Below, piece by piece: positions 1 through 5,830 of a stretch of 5,830 nt of DNA; within the stretch, counting starts at the first letter, position 1, and every line of letters begins with the position of its first letter. The stretch comes from Acidobacteriota bacterium (GTDB lineage Bacteria > Acidobacteriota > Vicinamibacteria > Vicinamibacterales > UBA823). Below the pieces are notes generated by a model, which had not been told where the DNA came from, did not search any database, and saw nothing but the letters and a program-made list of their open reading frames with translations. A program made the position numbers and the translations under genes. The stretch lies in assembly GCA_003509065.1 (NCBI GenBank), contig DODG01000027.1:1-5830 (forward strand). The letters are read 5' to 3'.

Positions 1-1229
1 TATGCTTGGCTGCCTGCGGGCAGGTGGTTTCCGAAACAGCCCCAGTTCAGGCGGTGAGGCGTGCGAATGACATCATTCTTCCATTAGATGTTGACGTCGT
101 TGACGCGCTCGTACCCCAGAATGCCACGCTGGCGAGTATTCTGCATTCACATCAAGTCAGCAATAGGAACGTAGCGGCTATTGTTGAGCAAGTTGATGCA
201 GTTTTTGATGTGCGTCAAATTAAGGCCCAGCATCAGTATCGTCTGACCCAGACGCTCGACGGATTACCTCGTCAGTTCGAGTACCACATCGATTCAGATC
301 GCTTTCTTAGCGTCAAGCACGCTGGATTTAACCCAGATACGTTCTTGGCGGAAATTGTTCCGTACGTCAAAGAGCGAGCTGTGCTGGCTATGCGTGGTGA
401 TATTGACGAGACACGCACGTCACTCGTTGCCGCCATCAACGATAGTGGTGAACAAGTTCAGCTAGCCATGTCGATGGCGGATGTCCTCGGTGGAGAGATC
501 GATTTCAACAACGATCTGCGACGGGGTGATCGTTTTCAGGTGGTGTTCGAGAAATTTTTCCGGGAAGACCAATTCGCGGGTTATGGTGATGTGCTTGCTG
601 CAGCATTCGACAATAATGGTCGACGCATTAGAGCTTTTCTTTATACCCCGCCTGATGGTAAGCCCGGGTACTACGACGAGAACGGGAATTCACTCAAGCG
701 GCTTTTCTTGCGATCGCCACTCCGCTTTGAGCCTCGCATTACCTCACGGTTTTCACGAAATAGAATGCACCCGATTCTTGGAGAACGCCGAGCGCATCTC
801 GGCGTGGATTATGGCGCACCAACGGGAACACCAGTTATCGCTGTAGCCAACGGCGTGGTTCTCTCGGCTGCGATGAGTGGGGCTTCAGGTAGAATGGTGC
901 GGTTGCGGCACAGTGGTGGTTACGAAACGTACTATTTACACCTATCATCATTCGGAAAAGGAATACGCAAAGGCGTTCGGGTTGACCAAGGACAACTTGT
1001 CGGTCGAGTTGGGGCGACTGGGTTGGTTACAGGCCCTCATCTTGATTATCGTCTCAAGAAGAATGGCGTATTTGTCAATCCACTTGTTGAACACCGCAAA
1101 ATGCCGCCAGGTGATCCAATTCCTAAACAACACCTGGCAGACTTCAAGGTAGCACGCGATCGCATGGCCAGATTATTTCCAGACGAACTCGTGCTCTCCA
1201 TTGAAGGTACGGTCGATGATGCGCCTTGA
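1..1229 (+). CDS. M23-family murein endopeptidase, probable lipoprotein (5' partial)
   Basis: Probable envelope zinc metallopeptidase that cuts peptidoglycan cross-links, as MepM/LytM relatives do. Residue numbers count the Leu codon at base 6 as 1. The reading frame is open to the window edge and opens Cys-Leu-Ala-Ala-Cys; LAAC is a good lipobox, so the true start lies upstream and Cys4 would be the lipidated residue. Residues about 33-80 look like the LysM/OapA-type region of MepM-like proteins. Residues about 155-185 (ending in RRGDRFQVVFEKF) match the middle domain that precedes the catalytic domain in this family. The M23 domain spans about 240-362: MHPILG at 254-259, zinc ligands H264 and D268 in HLGVDYG, H312 in YYLHLS, and GPHLDYR at 343-349. 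The last motif is normally HxH; here the second His is Asp347. A 35-nt gap separates it from the DUF1015 gene, so they are probably co-transcribed. The family call is firm; lipidation is inferred. Confidence 0.9.
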   Translation, partial: CLAACGQVVSETAPVQAVRRANDIILPLDVDVVDALVPQNATLASILHSHQVSNRNVAAIVEQVDAVFDVRQIKAQHQYRLTQTLDGLPRQFEYHIDSDRFLSVKHAGFNPDTFLAEIVPYVKERAVLAMRGDIDETRTSLVAAINDSGEQVQLAMSMADVLGGEIDFNNDLRRGDRFQVVFEKFFREDQFAGYGDVLAAAFDNNGRRIRAFLYTPPDGKPGYYDENGNSLKRLFLRSPLRFEPRITSRFSRNRMHPILGERRAHLGVDYGAPTGTPVIAVANGVVLSAAMSGASGRMVRLRHSGGYETYYLHLSSFGKGIRKGVRVDQGQLVGRVGATGLVTGPHLDYRLKKNGVFVNPLVEHRKMPPGDPIPKQHLADFKVARDRMARLFPDELVLSIEGTVDDAP

Positions 1230-1264
1230 TTGATGGGGTCAACCCGTTCACTCCAGCTAACCAT

Positions 1265-2512
1265 ATGGCAACCATTCATCCGTTTCAGGCCTTTAGGCCG
1301 GCACCGGACGTCGCGGCGCGTGTTGCAGCCGTACCGTATGACGTCGTAAGCACTCTGGAGGCGCGCAGGTTAGTGGACGCAGAGCCATTGAGCTTTCTGA
1401 AAGTGTTGCGAGCCGAAATCGACCTACCGTCTACTGAAAACTCTTATGCTCAAAGTGTTTACAATCGGGCAGTTCAGAATTTTGAAACACTAACCCAAGC
1501 TGGGCGGTACACGCTCGAAGCGGAGCCGTCACTCTATTGCTATCAACTGACGACAGCCACTCACGAGCAGACGGGTGTGGCCATGTGCTGTTCGCTTGAT
1601 GAGTACGAACACGGGCTGATCAAAAAGCACGAACACACTCGTCGCGACAAAGAAGACGATCGTACGCGTCACATGCTGGCTCTTGGAGCTCAGACTGGCA
1701 CTGTATTTCTTACCTATCGTGCGTTGACGACGATCGACGAACTGGTTGACCGCACTTGTGAGGAGGGTCCGATTTACGATTTTGAAGCGACTGACAATGT
1801 GCGCCATAGACTGTGGAGAGTCTCTTCTGAGTTGAAAAGCGAAATGGTGAATGAATTCCGATCCGTACCAGCGCTTTACATAGCCGATGGACATCACCGA
1901 GTTGCGAGCGCAGCACGTGCACGTGTTGAGTTACGGAAGAGGGGTATGAGAAAGGGTGATAGCGGGTCGATGGCTCGCCACGATGTGTTTCTCGCCGTTG
2001 CGTTTCCGGATCAACAAGTACAGGTGCTGCCATATAACCGAACGGTGAGGGATCTTGCCGGAATGAACGTTGAAGAAATGCTTACCCGATTACGATCAAA
2101 ATATGTAGTGCAGCCTGGCTCGCCAATGCCAACTTGCCGTGGAAAAGTATCGATGTACCTTGGGGGAGAGTGGCACGTTATTAGTTTGTACGTTGCAGAA
2201 AATAAAGAAACGAAGGATGAACGCGTCGCTCGATTAGATGTGGCTCGGTTACAGGAGAACATCCTTGAGCCGTTACTGAAAGTTGTTGATATCCGCACCG
2301 ATCCGCGTGTGGAATTCGTCGGTGGTAGTCGCGGAATCGTTGAACTTGAGGCGCGCGTTGAGTCTGGTCAGGCAGCAATTGCTTTTTCACTTCATCCCGT
2401 GGATCTCGAGGATCTCATGACGATCGCGGACGAGGGAGGCATGATGCCACCGAAGTCGACCTGGTTCGAGCCAAAGCTCCGTGACGGACTCTTGATTCAC
2501 ATGATTAAGTAA
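1265..2512 (+). CDS. DUF1015 family protein, possible serine/phosphoserine enzyme
   Basis: A 415-residue cytosolic protein of the DUF1015 family, with no signal peptide or membrane segment. I placed the start at ATG 1265 because family members begin close to MATIHPFQAFRP and continue into VAAVPYDVV (residues 22-30). A TTG at 1226 overlapping the previous stop would add 13 unconserved residues. Neither start has a clear Shine-Dalgarno sequence. Family hallmarks are the basic block around residues 119-133 (IKKHEHTRRDKEDDR), TGTVFLTY at about 144-151, ADGHHR at 207-212, and a C-terminal MMPPKSTWFEPKLRDGL segment. Length is normal for the family and the frame is intact. It ends 3 nt before serC, so translation is probably coupled and a role in serine metabolism is likely. 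DGHHR recalls the motif of ParB/sulfiredoxin-fold proteins, a fold that includes free-serine kinases (SerK, SbnI). That activity is my inference and is not established for this protein. Confidence 0.9.
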   Translation: MATIHPFQAFRPAPDVAARVAAVPYDVVSTLEARRLVDAEPLSFLKVLRAEIDLPSTENSYAQSVYNRAVQNFETLTQAGRYTLEAEPSLYCYQLTTATHEQTGVAMCCSLDEYEHGLIKKHEHTRRDKEDDRTRHMLALGAQTGTVFLTYRALTTIDELVDRTCEEGPIYDFEATDNVRHRLWRVSSELKSEMVNEFRSVPALYIADGHHRVASAARARVELRKRGMRKGDSGSMARHDVFLAVAFPDQQVQVLPYNRTVRDLAGMNVEEMLTRLRSKYVVQPGSPMPTCRGKVSMYLGGEWHVISLYVAENKETKDERVARLDVARLQENILEPLLKVVDIRTDPRVEFVGGSRGIVELEARVESGQAAIAFSLHPVDLEDLMTIADEGGMMPPKSTWFEPKLRDGLLIHMIK

Positions 2513-2515
2513 CAG

Positions 2516-3619
2516 ATGCCTACTCCTATGTCTCAATCAAGTCAGGTATTTAATTTTAGTGCGGGCCCAGCAATATTACCGGCTTCAGTGCTTGAGATCG
2601 TACAGCAGGATCTGCTGAATTTGGCGGATAGCGGCATGTCGATTCTTGAGATGAGCCACCGATCAGGCACGGTGGACCAACTACTGCATGATGTTGAAGC
2701 GGATGTCAGAGCCCTTGCCGACATTCCAGAAAATTATAGTGTGCTGTTTTTGCACGGAGGCGCGAGCCTGCAATTTTCTATGCTGCCAATGAATCTGTTA
2801 TCGGTAGAGCAGCCGGCCGATTATCTGGTCACTGGTGTGTGGTCACAAAAGGCCGTTCAGGAAGCTGAAAAAGTCGGTGCAGTGAGGATTGCGGGATCGA
2901 CTGAGTCGGAAGGATTTATACGGATTCCACGTCAAGACGAGCTGACTTGTTCACCAAATGCGGCCTATGTCCATTTCACTTCAAACAATACAATCTACGG
3001 CACACAGTGGCAGGACGCGCCCGATGTTGGCACGGTGCCACTGGTAAGTGATATGTCGTCGGATATTTTTAGTCGTCCCCTAAACATTGAGAGATACGGT
3101 TTCGTATATGCCAGCGCCCAGAAAAATCTTGGGCCGGCTGGTTTGACATTAGTCATCATTCGTAACGATCTCCTAGAGCGGTCATCCCGTTCCTTACCGT
3201 CGGTGATGAATTATGCGACCCTAGTTAAGCATGGTTCTCGTTACAACACGCCGCCGGTGTTCGGCATTTACGTGTTGCACTTGGTCGTCAAATGGTTACG
3301 GGAACGGGGTGGTCTAGCTGGGATTGCCCGTGGTAATGAGCGCAAGGCTGCTAAGGTCTATGCGGAGATCGATAGGACGGAATTTTACCAGGGCGTTGCC
3401 ACTGACGATAGTCGATCGTTTATGAATATCACGTTTAAGTTACCTACTAAATCACTGGACGAAGTTTTCGCGCAGGAGGCGACCAAGGTCGGACTCTTGG
3501 GGATCGCGGGGCATAGGTTACTCGAGGGACAGCGTGCATCGCTGTATAATGCGATGCCAGAAAGTGGGGCAGTTGCGCTGGCATTATTTATGCGGGATTT
3601 TGAACGGCGGCATGGATGA
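2516..3619 (+). CDS. serC: Phosphoserine aminotransferase
   Basis: PLP-dependent class V (fold type I) aminotransferase of the cytosol. It reversibly converts 3-phosphohydroxypyruvate plus glutamate to O-phosphoserine plus 2-oxoglutarate, the second step of serine synthesis; many homologues also serve vitamin B6 synthesis. The 367 residues are full length for the family. Visible signatures are FNFSAGPAILP (12-22), MSHRS (46-50), HGGAS in the cofactor region (80-84), W109, T159, D179, the Schiff-base lysine K203 in SAQKNLGPAG, NTPPVFG (244-250), and GHRLLEGQRASLYNAMP (332-348), which carries substrate-binding Arg residues. ATG 2516 is used; ATG 2528 (MSQSSQ) is equally plausible, because homologues often start just before FNFSAGP and neither site has a good ribosome binding site. 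It lies 3 nt after the DUF1015 gene and is followed by a terminator. No serA or serB is in the window. Confidence 0.97.
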   Translation: MPTPMSQSSQVFNFSAGPAILPASVLEIVQQDLLNLADSGMSILEMSHRSGTVDQLLHDVEADVRALADIPENYSVLFLHGGASLQFSMLPMNLLSVEQPADYLVTGVWSQKAVQEAEKVGAVRIAGSTESEGFIRIPRQDELTCSPNAAYVHFTSNNTIYGTQWQDAPDVGTVPLVSDMSSDIFSRPLNIERYGFVYASAQKNLGPAGLTLVIIRNDLLERSSRSLPSVMNYATLVKHGSRYNTPPVFGIYVLHLVVKWLRERGGLAGIARGNERKAAKVYAEIDRTEFYQGVATDDSRSFMNITFKLPTKSLDEVFAQEATKVGLLGIAGHRLLEGQRASLYNAMPESGAVALALFMRDFERRHG

Positions 3620-3629
3620 TGTAGGCAGG

Positions 3630-3654
3630 ACCCCTTAGCATTAAGGTGGTTTTT
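3630..3654 (+). terminator. Intrinsic terminator after serC
   Basis: A hairpin begins 10 nt after the serC stop. Arm 3630-3637 (ACCCCTTA) pairs with 3642-3650 (TAAGGTGGT), giving eight base pairs with a single bulged T at 3647 and a GCAT loop at 3638-3641. The stem runs directly into a T tract (3650-3654). This is the classical Rho-independent layout and would end the peptidase-DUF1015-serC transcript. Confidence 0.8.
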
Positions 3655-3738
3655 GCGACCGAACCGGCGAGTGTGTTAGCCTGAGAAGTATATCCCTGCG
3701 CGGTGGAAGTGTTTATGGTTGCCGTGCTTATTATTGAT

Positions 3739-3743
3739 GGAGG
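3739..3743 (+). promoter_or_regulatory. Shine-Dalgarno that decides the desaturase start
   Basis: GGAGG lies 5 nt before the GTG at 3749. It is the strongest Shine-Dalgarno sequence I see near any start in the window. It favours GTG 3749 over the longer in-frame TTG 3719 and ATG 3737, neither of which has a comparable site upstream. Confidence 0.7.
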
Positions 3744-3748
3744 ATCGA

Positions 3749-4486
3749 GTGGCACCATTGCTCGTTGCGTTACTGGTTACAGCAGCCGTAACACAAGTCG
3801 CAGTCTTTAGTACAACCATCTATTTACATCGAGCGGCTACGCATCGCTCGCTTGTGCTCAATCCAGTTGTGGAGTGGGTGTTTCGATTCTTCATCTGGAT
3901 GACTACTGGTATTGTGCCGCGTCAATGGGTGGCAGTGCATCGGAAGCATCACGCATTTTCTGACGAGGAAGGCGATCCGCATAGTCCCCATCTCGAAGGA
4001 TTTTGGTCCGTTCAGTTGGGCAATTTCTTTCATTACGTTCGTGCGGCTCGTGACCCAGAGGTAGTCGAAAAGTACGCGAAGGATCTCCAACCAGATTTTT
4101 GGGATCGATGGGTATTTGATAAGGGCACGGTCGGTGTTTTGATAGGTATCGTTGGACTCTGTCAGGTGCTTGGTGTGGGCTGGGGACTGGCCGCAGCATT
4201 TACGCATGGCTTGCTCTATGTATTCGTCCTCTCGTCATCGATTAACGGATTGTGTCACTACGTGGGCTATAGAAATTTCAAGAACGGCGCCACGAATCTT
4301 CAGTCGATTGCGCTCCTCACTGCAGGTGAAGGACTTCACAATAATCACCATGGTTTTCCAAGGAGTCCAAAGTTTAGTTACCGCCGTAGCGAGTTCGATC
4401 CCGCATGGCCCGTGATTCGGCTACTAACTATGCTGAAGCTCGCGCAGCCTTACAAGACGATTGCGGAATCGGAGATCCAACCTTAG
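3749..4486 (+). CDS. Membrane fatty-acid (acyl-CoA type) desaturase
   Basis: Integral membrane di-iron enzyme that probably introduces a cis double bond (delta-9 type) into saturated acyl chains using O2 and an electron donor, adjusting membrane fluidity. With the GTG start it has 245 residues, at the short end for bacterial members. All three histidine boxes are present: HRAATH (27-32), HRKHH (64-68) and HNNHH (197-201, in GEGLHNNHHGFP). The accessory metal-site motif NGLCH (166-170) and the EGDPHSPH stretch (74-81) are also there. Hydrophobic segments lie at about 2-24, 40-57 and 127-165, the last likely two passes. The start rests on the GGAGG 5 nt upstream; a TTG at 3719 would add ten residues. 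The gene follows a terminator and is probably transcribed on its own, though I found no convincing -35/-10 pair. Substrate (acyl-CoA, acyl-ACP or lipid) and exact regiospecificity cannot be read from the sequence. Confidence 0.93.
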   Translation: MAPLLVALLVTAAVTQVAVFSTTIYLHRAATHRSLVLNPVVEWVFRFFIWMTTGIVPRQWVAVHRKHHAFSDEEGDPHSPHLEGFWSVQLGNFFHYVRAARDPEVVEKYAKDLQPDFWDRWVFDKGTVGVLIGIVGLCQVLGVGWGLAAAFTHGLLYVFVLSSSINGLCHYVGYRNFKNGATNLQSIALLTAGEGLHNNHHGFPRSPKFSYRRSEFDPAWPVIRLLTMLKLAQPYKTIAESEIQP

Positions 4487-4495
4487 GGACCCTAA
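4483..4495. repeat. 13-bp palindrome across the desaturase stop codon
   Basis: TTAGGG-A-CCCTAA is a perfect six-base inverted repeat around a single central A, and it includes the TAG stop at 4484-4486. With a 1-nt centre it cannot form a stable RNA hairpin as drawn, so a dimeric DNA-binding site is the more natural reading if it does anything. A short palindrome like this can also arise by chance. Confidence 0.4.
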
Positions 4496-4527
4496 ACGAA
4501 TGTTTACTTGCGGGCTGTTGGATATAC

Positions 4528-4555
4528 ACAACTGTCATTGTGAGAAGACAGTTGT
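4528..4555. repeat. Perfect 9-bp inverted repeat between desaturase and receptor
   Basis: ACAACTGTC (4528-4536) is repeated in inverted form as GACAGTTGT (4547-4555), with a 10-nt spacer. It lies 41 nt after the desaturase stop and 79 nt before the receptor start. No T tract follows on either strand, so it is not a standard intrinsic terminator. It could be an operator or promoter-proximal site for the receptor gene, or a 3' hairpin that ends or stabilises the desaturase mRNA. The rest of the 148-nt gap (4487-4634) is AT-richer and holds no gene that I can support and no convincing promoter hexamers. Confidence 0.6.
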
Positions 4556-4623
4556 CCGTATTAATTACTGTTCCTATTGATCCAACCGATATTTACCACG
4601 AGAGAAACTTATTCTTAAATCGC

Positions 4624-4628
4624 AAGGG
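4624..4628 (+). promoter_or_regulatory. Ribosome binding site of the receptor gene
   Basis: AAGGG lies 6 nt before ATG 4635. This supports that start over ATG 4680, which would begin inside the signal peptide. Confidence 0.55.
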
Positions 4629-4634
4629 CATACG

Positions 4635-5830
4635 ATGAAACAAGGGACCTGTTTCCTGACTGCATTACTGACGTACATAATGATTTTCGTGTGCGCACCT
4701 TATGGGTTTGCACAAGGTGACCAAGGCGCTGTTGCCGGCGTGATTCGAGATGAGACTGGTGCCGTGCTGCCTGGCGCAACGATCAATGTAAGAAATCTCG
4801 AAACGGAGATCTCAGACAGTACGGTGAGCGATATACAAGGTCGCTTCGAGTTTCTCCTGCTGCCTGCGGGTGACTATGAGCTCCAGGCCATCCTGCCAGG
4901 CTTTAGTGGTTGGGCGCGGCCAATCACGATTGAGGCTGCAGCTTCGGCGACACTGAACATCACACTGGACATTTCAGCGTTTACAGAAACTGTCAAAGTG
5001 ACTCGCACCGATCAAGATCGTAGTGCGGTTCCGATGGCCGTTTCCGTTATTGGGCGAGATGAAATTCAATTTGCCCAGCGCCAAGAAGCCTTGGCTGAAA
5101 CGCTTCGCGGAATTCCTGGATTATTTGTAGAAAATCGAAGAAATTTTAGTCTTGCTGGTGGCGTGCAAGCAACAATCCGTGCGCCCATGGTCGGATTCGG
5201 GATGCGGGGTATTCAGCTGCTGCAGGATGGCATTCCACTGACTACTGCGGATGGGACGACACAGCCGACTAATCTCGATTTGGGTGCCGCCGGTCGGCTA
5301 GAAGTTATCCGTGGACCGAATTCCGTCCTGTATGGCAATGCGGCTGGCGGGGTGATCAATCTTCGGACGGAATTTCCGTCATCGGATCCTTTTTGGATCG
5401 AACCCGACATTCAATTTGGCAGTCACAAGTATCGGAGGCAGCAGGTTAAGGGTCATGGGACGTCGGGTCGATTTAGCTACTTGTTCAACGTCAATAGGGT
5501 AGAGACCGAGGGATTCCGTGAACACAGTGCGGCGAAGGTTCGTCGAGCTAACTTCGTGATGCGGGTTGAGCTTTCGCCATCCACGGAAATCCGAGGCATG
5601 TTTAATCTCTTTGATATGCCATTTGGAGAAAGTGCCAGCACGGTCAACGAGGCCGATGCGCTTCAGAAACCGCAGAGCGTACGGAACCTCGCGATTACCC
5701 AGGGATGGGGTGAAGACGCAACCCAGGGGCAAGGGGGAGTCACTCTTGAGCACAGGTTCAGTAACGGGGACGTGTTTCGCGGTACAGGCTGGGGAACATG
5801 GCGAGATCTCTGGAACCCAATTCCATTCCG
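4635..5830 (+). CDS. TonB-dependent outer-membrane receptor, YncD/PqqU-like (3' partial)
   Basis: The first 398 codons of an outer-membrane receptor for TonB/ExbBD-energised uptake; the frame is open to the window end and most of the barrel lies beyond it. Residues 1-26 form a signal peptide with probable cleavage after GFA. Residues about 30-113 are a carboxypeptidase-regulatory-like beta-sandwich (AGVIRDETGAVLPGA, then DIQGRFEFLLLPAGDY). A TonB-box-like ETVKVT is at 118-123. The plug spans about 128-246 with LRGIPGLFVENR, GMRGIQLLQDGIPL (189-202), RLEVIRGPNSVLYGNAAGGV (221-240) and INLRTE. Barrel strands begin after that. The plug end and the TEGFREHSA segment (291-299) resemble, from memory, E. 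coli YncD (PqqU), a receptor linked to pyrroloquinoline quinone uptake. Iron-siderophore or other substrates remain possible. The plug has IRAPMVGFGMRG where relatives usually have RGFG-type residues. Family assignment is firm; substrate is inference. Confidence 0.93.
   Translation, partial: MKQGTCFLTALLTYIMIFVCAPYGFAQGDQGAVAGVIRDETGAVLPGATINVRNLETEISDSTVSDIQGRFEFLLLPAGDYELQAILPGFSGWARPITIEAAASATLNITLDISAFTETVKVTRTDQDRSAVPMAVSVIGRDEIQFAQRQEALAETLRGIPGLFVENRRNFSLAGGVQATIRAPMVGFGMRGIQLLQDGIPLTTADGTTQPTNLDLGAAGRLEVIRGPNSVLYGNAAGGVINLRTEFPSSDPFWIEPDIQFGSHKYRRQQVKGHGTSGRFSYLFNVNRVETEGFREHSAAKVRRANFVMRVELSPSTEIRGMFNLFDMPFGESASTVNEADALQKPQSVRNLAITQGWGEDATQGQGGVTLEHRFSNGDVFRGTGWGTWRDLWNPIPF

Noticed and set aside
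6..8. TTG at base 6 as the start of the M23 peptidase
   Set aside because: It is the Leu of the LAAC lipobox; the frame is open further upstream and cut by the window edge.
1226..1264. TTG start for DUF1015 overlapping the upstream stop codon
   Set aside because: The 13 extra residues are unlike the family's N-terminus, which begins at MATIHPFQAFRP; there is no ribosome binding site for the TTG.
1046..1279. 77-residue minus-strand open frame spanning the peptidase/DUF1015 junction
   Set aside because: It is antisense to conserved coding sequence at both ends, with no domain or ribosome binding site.
3689..3694. TATATC as a -10 element for the desaturase
   Set aside because: No -35-like hexamer occurs at 16-18 nt upstream.
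3719..3748. TTG 3719 or ATG 3737 as the desaturase start
   Set aside because: Neither has a good Shine-Dalgarno sequence, whereas GGAGG sits 5 nt before GTG 3749. The nearby ATG at 3715 is out of frame.
3824..4207. Two long minus-strand frames inside the desaturase gene
   Set aside because: They are antisense shadows; the + strand frame carries all histidine boxes.
4552..4580. Possible promoter TTGTCC - 17 nt - TATTGA before the receptor gene
   Set aside because: The -10 candidate matches the consensus only in its first three bases, and the -35 overlaps the inverted repeat; too weak to list as a feature.
4405..4638. 77-residue + strand frame crossing the desaturase end and the intergenic gap
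   Set aside because: It overlaps conserved desaturase codons and the receptor's ribosome binding site and start, and shows no recognisable protein features.
5379..5753. 124-residue open frame on the minus strand
   Set aside because: It lies wholly inside the clearly coding TonB-dependent receptor on the other strand, and its translation shows no recognisable domain.

Overview
The window reads as ordinary chromosomal DNA of a Gram-negative (diderm) bacterium. An outer-membrane TonB-dependent receptor and a lipoprotein-type murein peptidase show the cell type. Base composition looks close to 50% GC by eye. The receptor carries an N-terminal carboxypeptidase-regulatory-like domain (GVIRDETGAVLPGA...) of the style very common in Acidobacteriota. 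With a DUF1015-SerC pair and a short HRKHH-type desaturase, this makes an acidobacterial (Vicinamibacteria-like) source my best guess, but that is inference and not proven by the sequence. No phage, transposon, CRISPR, tRNA or rRNA was seen. All recognised genes are on the + strand.

Region 1 (1-3654) looks like one transcription unit. It starts with a 5'-truncated M23-family peptidoglycan peptidase, whose lipoprotein cysteine lies just inside the window edge. After a 35-nt gap comes a DUF1015 protein of unconfirmed function, and 3 nt later phosphoserine aminotransferase (serC). A clear hairpin plus T-run terminator follows serC at 3630-3654. The tight DUF1015-serC coupling, together with the DGHHR motif inside DUF1015, suggests that the DUF1015 protein acts in serine/phosphoserine metabolism. 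A free-serine kinase is one testable idea.

Region 2 (3655-4486) holds a membrane fatty-acid (acyl-CoA type) desaturase. Its start is best placed at a GTG with a good Shine-Dalgarno sequence, not at the longer TTG-initiated frame.

Region 3 (4487-4634) is a 148-nt intergenic gap with no gene. It contains a perfect 9-bp inverted repeat (4528-4555) and, at its left edge, a 13-bp palindrome overlapping the desaturase stop codon. These are candidate regulatory or termination elements upstream of the next gene.

Region 4 (4635-5830) is the first 398 codons of a TonB-dependent receptor running off the right edge: signal peptide, carboxypeptidase-regulatory-like domain, TonB-box-like segment, plug, and the first barrel strands. 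Its plug and early barrel resemble the YncD/PqqU group of receptors. I found no convincing entirely new system. The best leads are the DUF1015-SerC link and the receptor's probable substrate.
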